Of a stretch of DNA of 64,000 nt, positions 34,763-47,434 are shown piece by piece. The notes beneath the pieces are model-generated. The model was not told the origin of the DNA and ran no database searches. It saw only the letters and a program-made list of their open reading frames with translations. Position 1 is the first letter of the stretch. Each line of letters opens with the position of its first letter. A program made the position numbers and the translations under genes. This DNA comes from Caprella mutica (lineage: Eukaryota > Arthropoda > Malacostraca > Amphipoda > Caprellidae), in assembly GCA_947561585.1 (NCBI GenBank), contig CANNZV010000503.1, forward strand, positions 310,001 through 374,000, given 5' to 3'.

Positions 34763-35360
34763 CACGAGATCAGACCTGGTATACATAACAGTCACGAGCT
34801 TAGACTGGTATTTTATTTTAGCGCATTTTATGCTGCAACAATTAGGTACCTGTAATTATTAAATAGATTCATAGAAAATTTAAATTATAGAATATAATAT
34901 TGTCAAAAGATCGGATCTTTATCACTAACAGCCGATATCAGGCTGGTACTGATATGTAAGCATTCAAAAATGTTAACAGTTAGTATAAGTAGGTATCTAT
35001 GCATATTCAATTGATTCATAAAAGTAAATTCTAGAATCATAAAGCCATCACTAGCTCAGGCTTGGTACAAATAACAGCCGTAACACGCTCGGGCTAGTAC
35101 CGACATGTATGCATTTAAATTCTTTTATAGTAGTAAAACCAAGTATCTATGCATATACAAAAGATTCGTAAAATAAATTTAGAATCTTATTAGCCGTCAC
35201 TAGCTCAGGTCTGGTACACATAATAGCCGTAACACGCTCGGGCTAGTACCGATATGTATGCATTAAAAATTTTAGAACAGTATCTAATATAACTAAGTAT
35301 CTATGCATATTCAATAGATTCGTAAAATAAATTTTAGAATTATCTTAGCCGTTATAAAAA
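34763..35360. repeat. degenerate ~150-bp tandem repeat
   Basis: About four diverged units. Landmarks recur at ~150-bp spacing: GTATCTATGCATAT (about 34993, 35143, 35299), TCACTAGCTCAGG (about 35048, 35196) and GTAACACGCTCGGGCTAGTA (35080, 35229). Each unit holds two related half-units, GTCACTAGCTCAGGTCTGGT and GTAACACGCTCGGGCTAGTA. The BEL/Pao element lies inside the leftmost unit, and a further relic is at about 35625-35690 (CAGGTCTAGTAC ... CAGACTAGTACCGATATG). Origin unknown: an old satellite or part of a larger element. Confidence 0.7.
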
Positions 35361-38118
35361 TGTTAAGTTAGTAGGGTAAATTAGGTATATAGCGGTACTT
35401 TAATTAACTTCAGTCTCAAATCGCTAATAAAATTTACCTTTAGAGCATTGATAAATTTATATTATAAATTTATAACAGTATTGCAGTGCCTTTGAATTTG
35501 GTATGCAACATTTCAGAATAAATTCGGTTCACTAGGGTATAGAATCTGAACAAAAATTGTCGTTCAAAATTAGCAGTGCCGTAATTTACCTGTGTGACCC
35601 TATGTACCTATTCTTATAAGCCATAAAAGTCAGGTCTAGTACAGCTAATAGTCTTCACGTGCTCAGACTAGTACCGATATGCATTTTAACAATTTAACAG
35701 TTAGTATACTAGATAATTAACTATTCAATAGTTTTGTAAAAAATTGAAATTCAAAATATTGGTATGTGTGGGTAGGTTAAAAACCTATTCAATAATTTTG
35801 AAAAAAAATTAAATAGAGTCAATCACCATAATAAGAAGTTTTCACAAAAGGATATAATAATTAAATTCAAAGTAGGCTTTGTTTAAATCAATAAATATGA
35901 ATTAAAGAGCTATAATCATGTAAAAACAATAGAGACTATACAAACCAAGTAGACACTATACAAACCAAACTACACTACAAAAGAGTAGTAGAAAAGGACA
36001 CATGTTTACATGCCAGCAGCAACCGGCAAACTGAGTACTTAGACACATTCATGCCGTGGAGTAACCTGCTATCTCACTAGTTGGCACCTCTTATACACAC
36101 TCCAGAGAAAGAACAAGAAAGTCTTTATGTAATTTTCATTAGCATAGAGAGAAGAATTGAACCGAATTGGTATCCTTTCCAATATAAAAACCTTAAAATT
36201 GGATTCTCTTAGGATCAACATATGCTTACCAAATATGCAAGATAGTCTATCAAATATTCAAGGTCTAGCAAACGTAGTCCCATTATCGAATTCCTAAAAA
36301 TGAGTTATAAGTCTCAAGCTGTTAGACTAAATTTCCCTCGTAGCTCATAAATATTAGCAGTCTCACCATCCACACACAATGATAATTCATTTAGTTCATA
36401 AATCAGACTTTCGTTGGCAGTGAAACAACTCCATTTAATCATCAAGCTCCCTATCTCTTCCGTCAGACATGGTGAAAGAAAGAAGAGATCAGAAACGAAT
36501 GGGGATATCAATTCCTAATGTTGTGGTTATGAATTGATTCAATATCATCATTTTGAATGCTTAATTTCTACCTAGTATTTAAAATAGGTAGAATACCTAG
36601 TATTCTACCTAGTATTTCTTTCTCTATAGCAAAAGCTAAGAAATGGCAGAGCAGATGTCATCAATATATTCCCTAAAGTTATTAAAGCGTGAAAAAATTA
36701 ATGAATTCCTGTGATTTTCTTCTTATAATAAAAGGAAGCATATTAAAGAAAAATATTTTTGTATATAAAAAAATTAAAAAGTTGCACATTGTGTACAATT
36801 ACGCCTGTGCTCTGATATATGAATGGGTACACATGTACTTGTATGATTGATTAATGAAAATATCTGAAATAAAGCGTGCAAAATACATCATTGAAAGGGG
36901 ACAGATATGACACCTTCGGGCATAAAGGGTTAAATTAGGTATATCGCTCTATTTCAGTCAGTTACATTTACGGTAAAATAGAATCAAAAAGCACAACCCG
37001 ATAGGCCATTAAATGTAATACGATTCATCTAATCAAATCAGTAAAAGAAGTGTGATTGGTGCTAGAACTAGAAATAAAAAATAATACAATATTTTTTATA
37101 AATTAATATAAATAATTATTGTATGTAGTTTAAGTTTCATCACTTTAATGGTTTCCCGATTGTCAGAAATATGATTGCTTCATTTTATTGATCGATCGAA
37201 AATTTCTATACTATTTCGAAGATAAAAATGTCTCTATAAGAGGGTTTGTAACTATTCATTCTTACGATGTAATGACATCGTAAGAATTCAAACACTCAAA
37301 GAATTTATTACTGAGCAACTTGTTATATACCCTCTTAAATCTATCTAATGAAAGCGAAGCTCAAAATAGATTCATAGAGAAGTATTACTACTAATAACAC
37401 GTTATATTATTAGTTATCATTTAAACAGCAAGTGACTGTATCCCCTACCGTGTATTGACGAGTCATTATGACATTTTTTATCAGTTTCTATTCGCTCACT
37501 ACTCACATTAGATTTAACTGGAAATGTCCCACTTGTAACATAATTACTGAATATTAAACACAGGCTGCCAGAAATATTACTGGAGTTCTTTTTCTGCTTA
37601 GTATCGATTGTAGAGTTGAGTCATTCCATGAACAACTCATAGCTACATTATAGCTCTCTACATTTTATGATAGTTTTAATGACTCGTATTTAGGTTCGTG
37701 CATAAAATAATTTACGAGGATATTACACGAGCTTAAAGATTACTACAAGTTTAGGTAGGTGTTCATCATACAAGAACCGTCTACATCTTTGTGATAATGA
37801 GTCCCAGTTTATATTTAGGTTACTTTGTATTAAATACTTTGTTATTATTATTTATGTTCCATATACATGAACTTCCAATTACATTTAATAATTGAATTCA
37901 TTCTGATTTTTGATTAAAGAAAATATTAATAAACAATGACTTCCTTGAAACTTTACCCGATTATTTATGCACGACGTCAATATTTTTAGAGTCGGATTCT
38001 AAAGTTATAAAACTTGTATATATTATATCCAAGAAAACATAAATCTATCTTTAGATTAAAGGGATTGCCAAAAATAATTCGATATAATTACAAAAAATCA
38101 AATAAAGTACCAATAACA
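35361..38118. other. AT-rich DNA, small palindromes, no confident gene
   Basis: 35373-35607 has weakly matching inverted ends (agggtaaattaggta...cggtact) and may be a decayed MITE. 35930-35990 has a 20-bp direct repeat around ACACTATACAAACCAA. 36314-36511 on the minus strand has a 65-codon frame of varied composition (ends GETANIYELRGKFSLTA) with no recognised family. A short palindrome lies at about 36585-36611 and a perfect 13-bp hairpin at 37258-37287. The rest is featureless. Confidence 0.4.
37258..37287. other. perfect 13-bp hairpin
   Basis: ATTCTTACGATGT and its exact complement ACATCGTAAGAAT are separated by AATG. It lies in AT-rich DNA with no gene next to it; a function is not evident. 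Confidence 0.7.
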
Positions 38119-39723
38119 CAGTAGCGGACAGAATATAAGGGTAGACAAAAAGAAGTTATCTAAATCTTAAATTTCATAAAAAGTCCAAAACACACATTAT
38201 TGGAATTTTGCACGTATATTCATATAGAACTTGTGTGTATTCGTATGAAATCTCGAAGCATTTGGACAAATATTCTAGGAATAGTTCCATATTTTACTTC
38301 TAACACTAAATTTTGCTCTGGTCAAAAGTTAAGGGTAGCCATCATAAACTTTGAAATATTTGCGGATATTGGCAATTAACTTAAGAATTTGTGAATAATT
38401 CTTTGCTATATCACTCTAATACATCTTTTACCACAAAATTCTAATAATTTTGTACAATATGGAGGAGTTATCCATCTTCTCTTCATCCTCAAGAAATGTC
38501 CACAAATTTTCGCTCTGATACAGTATCTAATTGTCGTTGCAAGAGATTTCTATTGCCACATGAAGGTCCAAATCGATTGTGCAACATATTGTAGCTCAAC
38601 ATAAGCAGTAAGGAGTTGATGATTCCAAACCGAAGAATGGTAGACTTCCCAAAGCATTGCTGAGAGAAGATCATGCAAGTCTTCAAAGTAGCTTGCAAGG
38701 TAGTTTCAACACTTCTGGTCAAATTTTTCATGAGTTAGATGTCATGTCTGGTGGTACGGTGCCCCAGTCTACATTTTCGCTTCGACTTCAACAAGTTGGT
38801 TTGCAATAATTTGTCCCTGCATCGAAGCTTTCAATCAAAAAAAAGAAACGGAAAGTGATACTTGTGTTTTGTCATGAGTATGTCGTTTGGTCGATTGATC
38901 AGTGGTCGAAAGTACATTTTAGTGATGATGGAAGAAAAATAGAAGTCTTTGGTTCTTATAGGAAAGTACAAATTAAACGTAAAGTAGGGGAAATGGTAAC
39001 TCTGAATTGCATCAAGAAAACGGTTCATTTTGGAGGAGGTAGTGTGATGGTCTTTGTGGTCATTTTTTCTGCTGGACCTGGTCCCATTGTTCGTCTACGA
39101 GGAGTTATTGCAGAAGTATAAAACAGCTCTTTCGTCATCATACTCTCCGTTATCAACAAGCAGCTGACCCTCAACCACCTACTACTCAGATAAAAAAGTT
39201 AGGACCCTATTAGAAGATGAAGAAATTGGTCAAATGAGCTGGACTTTACAGAGTCCTGACCTCAATCGAATTGAGATTGTTTCGATAATAATCTGAGACA
39301 GTACTCAGAGAAGAAGCACAATAAATGTCGAAGAATTGTGGATATTTCTGGAGGATGAATAAAAGATGAATAACTCCTTCATATTGTGCAAAATTATTAG
39401 AATTTTGTGGTTGAATATTTATTGAAGTTATATAGCAAAGAATTATTCACAAATTATTAAGTTGATTGCCAATATCCGGGAATATTTCAAAGCTTATGAT
39501 GGCTACCCTTAACTTTTGACCAGAGCAAAATTAGTGTTTGAAGTAAAATATGGAACTATTCCTAGAATATTTGTCCAAATGCTTTGAAATTTCATACAAA
39601 TACATATGAGCTCTATATGAAAATAAATGTAAAATGCCAATAATGTGTGTTTTGTACTTTTTTTATGAAATTAAAGATTTAGATATCTTGTTTTTGCCTA
39701 CCCTTATATTTTGTCCGCTACTG
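38119..39723 (+). mobile_element. decayed Tc1-family transposon with ~0.4-kb inverted repeats
   Basis: The ends are CAGTAGCGGACA(G/A)AATATAAG on both sides. TA follows the right end; the left flank reads CA where TA is expected. Inverted repeats run from about 38119-38510 and 39323-39723, far longer than the ~20-50 bp of simple Tc1 elements. The right repeat contains the last part of the transposase frame (NVEELWIFLEDE followed by a stop), so the left repeat carries an inverted copy of the same gene end. Several indels separate the arms. The transposase is broken (see next entry). Confidence 0.9.
38625..39358 (+). pseudogene. Tc1-type transposase remnant
   Basis: A plus-strand frame resembles Tc1 transposases: a GRLPKALLREDH segment, then (after one in-frame TAA near 38808) WSKVHFSDDGRKIEVFG with the first catalytic Asp, and HFGGGSVMVF. 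It then meets a stop at about 39118 and changes frame. Later pieces in other frames include QQAADPQPP (in place of the second Asp motif) and SWTLQSPDLNRIE with the third catalytic position. At least two stops and one or more frameshifts make it non-functional. The DNA-binding N-terminus is not recognisable. Confidence 0.85.
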
Positions 39724-41221
39724 TATATGAATCATACATTGTTTCATGGTTTAATTTATAGACTTTGTTCCTTGGACGAAGTGATTTATTACGCAATCAA
39801 TATATTTATTTATCATGAAATAACTTTTTCTGATTGTTTGCTATTATTTGTACGTACTTAAAATAAAATCGTTAACGAAAAAGGTATAGCATAAACGTAT
39901 TTGAATTAAAAATACCTAAACAATATACAGATCCACTAAAATATATTTTTTCTTTGAAATGATTTATATTTCCATTATACGTCTTGAAATTAATGAGGAA
40001 TCGAGGATGATTCTATATGAAAATAAAATTTAAAATATCATTTCATTTAAAATATATATTTTAAAATATTAATTCTAATCCATTTCTTTGTCCCATACAT
40101 CAGAATTTTCAGCTCATAAATTTTAGGTTGATTCATCCATGTGGGTTTGAAAATCGAACAAAATGACAAAATTTGTAATCTTAGACCTCCATAATATATT
40201 TCGTAACATTTTCCAACTCTGGCCTGAAAATTCTTTCGAAATACTGAGAGTTCAGTGATTTATTTGGCGTTGAGTGAGTTTTGTTAATGCTATTTTGAGA
40301 GTACTACGTGAACTGAATTATTGTATGGTGAAACTAATAGAATTTTTTTTACTGAACTTCATTTATTATTATCTAAAACAAAACTGAACAATTGAACGAA
40401 GATTATTGTTATTTAAGATGTAAAAAATATTGTTCAGGTATAATGTTATTGCATTATTATAATATATATTATTTATATAACTATTATTATCTAAAACGAA
40501 AGTAAACAACTGCAGATTATCATTATTCAAAATGTAAAATATATATCAACTAACTTCTTTGAATTGTATAATTATATTTTTCAAAATATTGAACTCTTTC
40601 AAAAACTGTTAAGAAGAATGAAGTTTTGTAGTAAAACTCTCATTCATTGAACTTAATTTAGATTGTTGATAGCAAAGTATTTTGTTTTTACCTCATGAAA
40701 AGTTTGGGAAAGATATTTTTACTGTCAAAGAATATATATAATTATCACTTGTTTTCTATGATCGGCCATCAGATTTGAAATGAGGTATTTTTTTTATAAG
40801 TGTTCCTCTAGTTGTTAAAAGAGAGTAAACATGTATTATATATTCGATACGTATCTCAAAATTAAATCAGTTTAAAAATAATACGTTATTCAAATGTAAA
40901 GTAAAATCATATCATCATTCAACAAAATTTGAATATCGTCTTCTAATATTAGTTATCTAAATGTTTATTAAAAGAACTTTAAAAAAAAAATCTTTATTAT
41001 CAATTGTATTCTTTAGATAAATCAAGACATGGGAAATTTTACTCATAAAATGTTCAGAAAAAACGAGTATTTCACTTTTTTTTTCAATTCTGGCAATCAT
41101 GGAGTTTTTATTTCTTCTATGTAACAGTTTAATAATCTATTAGGCATGGTGATTATACATGTTGTGAGACGGATTTAATGAATACAATTCAAAAGGCACG
41201 GAGGTTACATAAATAAGATGA
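39724..41221. other. AT-rich DNA without recognised genes
   Basis: Stop-rich sequence. A weak ~125-bp tandem duplication is visible at about 40360-40540 (TTATTATCTAAAAC ... ATGTAAAA in both halves). No coding or RNA signal. Confidence 0.45.
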
Positions 41222-43272
41222 ATAAATGTGGTTATCATATGTTTTAAGTTTGGTAATTGACATGTTACTATGAATGTGGTAAATAACATATGGTAAAGAC
41301 CTGTTATATAAGTAACGTAATTGACATGTAGCTATGAATGTGGTAAATAACATATGGTAAAGACCTGTTATAAGTAGCGTAATTGACATGTAGCTATGAA
41401 TATGGTAAATAACCTATGGTAAAGACCTGTTATAAGTAACGTAATTGACATGTAGCTATGATGTGGTAAATAACATATGGTAAAGACCTGTTATATAAGT
41501 AACGTAATTGACATGTAGCTATGAATGTGGTAAATAACATATGGTAAAGACCTGTTATAAGTAACGTAATTGACATGTAGCTGTGAATGTGGTAAATAAC
41601 ATATGGTAAAGACCTGTTATATAAGTAACGTAATTGACATGTAGCTATGAATGTGGTAAATAACATATGGTAAAGACCTGTTATATAAGTAACGTAATTG
41701 ACATGTAGCTACGAATGTGGTAAATAACCTATGGTAAAGACCTGTTATAAGTAACGTAATTGACATGTAGCTATGAATGTGGTAAATAACATATGGTAAA
41801 GACCTGTTATATAAGTAACGTAATTGACATGTAGCTATGAATGTGGTAAATAACATATGGTAAAGACCTGTTATAAGTAACGTAATTGACATGTAGCTAT
41901 GAATGCGGTAAATAACCTATGGTAAAGACCTGTTATAAGTAACGTAATTGACATGTAGCTATGATGTGGTAAATAACATATGGTAAAGACCTGTTATATA
42001 AGTAACGTAATTGACATGTAGCTATGAATGTGGTAAATAACATATGGTAAAGACCTGTTATAAGTAACGTAATTGACATGTAGCTATGAATGTGGTAAAT
42101 AACATATGGTAAAGACCTGTTATAAGTAACGTAATTGACATGTAGCTATGAATGTGGTAAATAACCTATGGTAAAGACCTGTTATAAGTAACGTAATTGA
42201 CATGTAGCTATGATGTGGTAAATAACATATGGTAAAGACCTGTTATATAAGTAACGTAATTAACATGTAGCTATGAATGTGATAAATAACATATGGTAAA
42301 GACCTGTTATAAGTAACGTAATTGACATGTAGCTATGAATGTGGTAAATAACCTATGGTAAAGACCTGTTATAAGTAACGTAATTGACATGTAGCTATGA
42401 ATGTGGTAAATAACATATGGTAAAGACCTGTTATAAGTAACGTAATTAACATGTAGCTATGAATGTGGTAAATAACCTATGGTAAAGACCTGTTATAAGT
42501 AACGTAATTGACATGTAGCTATGATGTGGTAAATAACATATGGTAAAGACCTGTTATATAAGTAACGTAATTGACATGTAGCTATGAATGTGGTAAATAA
42601 CATATGGTAAAGACCTGTTATAAGTAACGTAATTGACATGTAGCTATGAATGTGGTAAATAACATATGGTAAAGACCTGTTATAAGTAACGTAATTGACA
42701 TGTAGCTATGAATGTGGTAAATAACCTATGGTAAAGACCTGTTATAAGTAACGTAATTGACATGTAGCTATGATGTGGTAAATAACATATGGTAAAGACC
42801 TGTTATATAAGTAACGTAATTGACATGTAGCTATGAATGTGATAAATAACATATGGTAAAGACCTGTTATAAGTAACGTAATTGACATGTAGCTATGAAT
42901 GTGGTAAATAACCTATGGTAAAGACCTGTTATAAGTAACGTAATTGACATGTAGCTATGAATGTGGTAAATAACATATGGTAAAGACCTGTTATAAGTAA
43001 CGTAATTAACATGTAGCTATGAATGTGGTAAATAACATATTGTAAAGACCTGTTATAAGTAACGTAATTGACATGTAGCTATGAATGTGGTAAATAACAT
43101 ATGGTAAAGACCTGTTATAAGTAACGTAATTGACATGTAGCTATGAATGTGGTAAATAACATATGGTAAAGATCTGTTATAACTAACGTAATTGACATGT
43201 AGCTATGAATGTGGTAAATAACATATGGTAAAGACCTGTTATAAGTAACGTAATTAACATGTAGCTATGATG
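41222..43272. repeat. 62-bp satellite-like array, about 33 units, with higher-order repeats
   Basis: The unit is about 62 bp: GTAATTGACATGTAGCTATG, then AATGTGGTAAATAACATATG, then GTAAAGACCTGTTATAAGTA AC. Variants are TATAAG duplicated to TATATAAG (+2), ATGAATG shortened to ATGATG, CATATGG or CCTATGG, and GACATG or AACATG. Variant combinations recur about 560 bp apart (for example ATGATGTGG at ~41962/42522 and ~42211/42772; AACATG at ~42441/43002), which shows that a nine-unit block was duplicated. The minus-strand reading frames are artefacts. Confidence 0.95.
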
Positions 43273-44334
43273 TTTTCAATTATGGTCAGATCGATTTAAT
43301 GTGTCACATTATAACTATTATACCACAATGGAACCATGTTATGCAACATGGAATTAAATATTATTACTTTGTATCAATGTTTATCTTCTGCTTTATTATA
43401 CTTACTTATAATAGATTTATGATGATTATATGGCACTATGATATCATAAAGTATATAAATCATAATTACTAGATATTAAATCAACGCTATTATATAAATA
43501 TTTGTAGTTATTTATGTAGTTATTGCATGTGAAATGTGGATTATTTTAATTCAAAGACAAACAGTGATGCTATTTCAAACTATGAATGAAATAGAAATAA
43601 TTATATTTATTTAAAATACCAATATGATCTATTAACCTGTGGATAATTAAATTAAATTACTAATATTAATGTCGTATAAAATAAGTTCTCAAGGATTGTA
43701 TGATGAACCAAAATATAATATACAATATTAATTAATTTCATAGATTTAAACCCATTTAAAGTTCATATTAGATTAAACTATTATTAAATCAAATGCTTTT
43801 AAATAAAACAATTTGTGAAGACTTAAATCACCATTAATTGTACTTGATATAAACAACATCACAATACAATATCATTTTAAATTCACATATTAAATCATGA
43901 ATAATTTCCTGTTATACCATCATAATCATATATTTCAATAGAGGCTTACTATATCGTACGAAATTCCGGAATGAATCCCAGTCGCGGAGCCTTTCTTGCA
44001 TTTTCAAATAATATTAAAGTCTAATGTTGCAGTGAACTGAAATGCTATAATTATTGGCAAGAGGCACTAAGGAGATTCGAGGAATTACCAGTGCATTATT
44101 ATTAAGGAAATAATATACTAGCCACCTCTCTAGATTTTCGTGTTTTGTTGTTTGCGAGTAAAAATGTCACTACAAATAGAAAATAAATTACTGGGGAAAT
44201 TAACAATTGAAGACAAATAAGAAATATTTGTCACCAATGATCGTTCATATTTATCATCAATATTTTCTGTGTCTAAATTAATTTCAGAAAAACAAAATAT
44301 TTTACCTGAGGTAAAATTATCGATTGACTCTAAC
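43273..44334. other. AT-rich DNA, nothing recognised
   Basis: AT-rich. A slightly GC-richer patch lies at about 43960-44160 without an exon-like frame. No repeats or RNA genes seen. Confidence 0.5.
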
Positions 44335-44890
44335 TAAATAATATTTCATTAAATAATATATATTAAATAATATATATTGAATAATATATATTAAATAATA
44401 TTTCATTAAATAATATATATTAAATAATATACATTAAATAATATATATTTAATAATATATATTAAATAATATTTCATTAAATAATACTTCATTAAATAAT
44501 AATTTAATAATATTTCATGAAATAATAATTTAATAATATTTAATTAAATAATATTTCATTAATTAATATTCTATTAAATAATATTTCATTAAATAATGTT
44601 TCATTAAATAGTATTCCATTAAATAATATTTCATTAAATAATATTTCATTAAATAATATTTCATTAAATAATATTTCATTAAATAATATTTCATTAAATA
44701 ATATTTCATTAAATAATATTTCATTAAATAATATTTCATTAAATGATATTTCATTTAAATAATATTTCATTAAATAATATTTCATTAAATAATATTTCAT
44801 TAAATAATATTTCATTAAATAATATTTCATTAAATAATATTTCATTAAATAATATTTCATTAAATAATATTTCATTAAATAATATTTCAT
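44335..44890. repeat. 15-bp AT-rich minisatellite (TTAAATAATATTTCA)
   Basis: About 37 units with 15-bp period. The clean core is at 44590-44890; the left third is degenerate, with TATATATTAAATAA variants. The 15-bp period keeps several minus-strand frames open for 63-128 codons of a repeated Met-Lys-Tyr-Tyr-Leu, which is a by-product of the repeat. Confidence 0.95.
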
Positions 44891-46499
44891 TGGGAAATTA
44901 TTAATTAACCAATAATAACAGTGCAAAAATAAATCAATAAATCACCGCACAGATAAAATAATGTTCTTTAGAAAATAGAATAAATCGAATGTTAATAAAG
45001 CAAAAAGTCAGTGAAATTTTAATTGATATCTCCAACTGAAAAGAATTTGTGAAATATTCCTTGCTATTAGATTCAAGATTTATATATTATTACCATATAC
45101 TAATATGTTAAGTACATTAATTATCATTAGGTCTATTGATGATAATATCTTCAATTTCTCTCCATTATATTATATTATATCATCAATTTCTCTCCATTAT
45201 ATTATATTTATTATATTGCATAGAAATCTGTTCTCAACACTGAAATCTGAAATCGATTTAGTACTAACCATAAGCAATAAATGCGAATATTCTTCAGCAG
45301 CAGAATTCGTAGCGCTAGTAATTTTGTTAGTGGTGTTAGTTTGCCATTATAGCACGATAACATTATCATCGGAGGAAAACCACTTAAACTGATTATTTCA
45401 TTCCCAAACATTAGAAAGACTCGGTAAATTTCACCAAGCCCCTTTTCACTGTGTAAAATATAAGATCTCTTCTTTACCAAATTATACCACTTGGAAAATA
45501 GGAGAAGAATGTTATAGCTATATCATCTTTCAACATTATTATTCGATATACTAACTATATTTAATATTTAATGTTAATTTATATTATTAATACTTGGGCT
45601 TATGTTCAACTTAAGAAGCTTTTAGTTCATTTAATCGTAGGAATGCAGTTGATAGATAATTGTGTAAATATTAATGAATAATCAATTCCTATCGTGTAGA
45701 ATAAACAATATATTATTGAAAATAATTGATAAATATTAGTAAAAATATTACCTTCCCCTCCCCCTTCCCCGTCTGCCAGGTTTTATAGTGACAAAATGTA
45801 TACTTTACTTGTTTAACTGTAAAAAAAGTATACATTATATAGGTAAATAGGTAAATGATTATCATATTTTCGGCTAAATTATTTTCTGCTAATGGACCTA
45901 GAACCCAGATACTAAAGAAACACCAAATAAAAATATTGGAATACTGTGAAATTTTCAAGCAAATATTCTTTTATTAAGATGAATTATTTAACATTATTTA
46001 ACAATATATCTACTGTTGTTTATAGAATATTTTTCATTATCTAGAACCATCGTATATAAGCATGGATGCTAGCTAACATAATGTAGTCGCCATCATCTAA
46101 ATCTCTGCCCTAAAACTCTAACTCATTTAGCAAGTGGAGTATTTCCTCCTAATGGCTGAGTCATCAAAATCGTGTCTATAATTTCATTTGGAAGAACTCC
46201 TACAAACAAACTGTTGGTCGTAGGATTTAAAACTAGTTACTGGTAAAAAATGTTCAGTGAAATGTTCAGCACATTTTGTTTTTATGCATCGTATGAAATG
46301 GTCATTGTGTTTTGTATTAAAATATATTTTGTCGCTCTTATTCTTTGATATCTCCTTTCTATTTATTTATATATTTACCTATACTTACAGAGGAATCGAT
46401 ATTCTATAATCACTATTATACGAGTATATGTTATATTATCAACTATGATTTTTTCCATTTGAAAAAAAAAAAATTATTATCAAATTACCAAAGCTAATG
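44891..46499. other. AT-rich DNA with a local duplication and a G-rich run
   Basis: 45148-45208 is a direct duplication of ATCATCAATTTCTCTCCATT-type sequence, about 31 bp apart. 45751-45776 carries a C-rich run (cttcccctcccccttccccg), giving G-runs on the minus strand. Minus-strand frames at 45211-45480 and 45713-45958 have no recognised domain. Confidence 0.45.
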
Positions 46500-47434
46500 C
46501 TTGTAAATCGTTAGCCAATTGATAAAATAACTCTATCTTGGTCTCTTTTTCTCCGCCTCTTATTGTACTATTAACTGGTAAAAACAATTTTGAACTGATG
46601 GACATAGTTTAAGAACAGGTAAGCAAAGAGTGAGGGTGATTATTTTTGTAATTGCACGAAGTTTATTCTTAGAGCTAACTCTGTGATTTTATTTAATAAA
46701 GGCAGTGAATACAAGGAATAATATTTATAATGGTATATATTTTAATACAGAGCGCTTAAACTTCTTCCTTATAAACTATTTTGAAATAGAACAGCTTCAG
46801 TGACATTTTGATCTCATTGAAGTTTTCACTATGAATATTTGTTCGCTAATTGTTTATTGCATGGCTAAGACCCACTTCACACTTGCATTTTTAACAGAGC
46901 GGAATAAAGCTATTTTTAAAATGTATTCACACATGTGTTTTTTATTGCTAAAGTAAAAATTTAATATTATTCTTCCATCAGCGATAAAAAAACCCAAGTG
47001 TAAACAAATTTTAAGAAGAGCTTTTTTCTGCGGTGTTAAAAATGCAAGTGTGAAGCGAGCCTTAACCATGCAATGAACAAGCGAAGAACGAATATTCAGA
47101 GTGAAAACTTCAATGAGATCAAAATGTCACTGAAGTTTTTCTATTTCCAAATAGTTTCCAATGAAGAATTAAGTGTAAAAACCCTGTATTATAATGTCTA
47201 CCATTATAATTTTTTTTCCTTATATTCACTGCCTTTTAGTAAGTAAAATCACAGAGTTAGCTCTAAGAATAACCTTTGTGCAAGAAAAAAAAATCACCCT
47301 CCCTCTTCGCTTACCTGTTCTTAAACTATGTCCATCAGTTCAAAAGAAATTTACCTGTTAATACTACAATAAGAGGCGGAGAAAAAGAGACCAAGATACA
47401 GTTTATTTTCGTTCATTGGCTAACGATTTACAAG
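46500..47434. repeat. ~935-bp near-perfect palindrome (foldback)
   Basis: CTTGTAAATCGTTAGCCAAT at 46500 pairs with ATTGGCTAACGATTTACAAG ending at 47434. Pairing continues inward through many landmarks to a centre at about 46967: TCTCTTTTTCTCCGCCTCTT, CAGAGTTAGCTCTAAGAATA, and CACACTTGCATTTTTAACA. The arms are about 460 bp with scattered mismatches and indels, and the spacer is very short. No transposase is present. It may be a long-inverted-repeat transposon or an inverted duplication; its transcript would fold into a long hairpin. Confidence 0.85.

Noticed and set aside
35373..35607. MITE with agggt...ends
   Set aside because: End pairing is weak and interrupted; kept only as a remark in the intergenic entry.
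41189..41892. Minus-strand frames in the 62-bp array
   Set aside because: Repeated peptide from the satellite unit, broken wherever unit length changes.
44540..44926. 128- and 63-codon frames of repeated Met-Lys-Tyr-Tyr-Leu
   Set aside because: By-product of the 15-bp AT-rich array.
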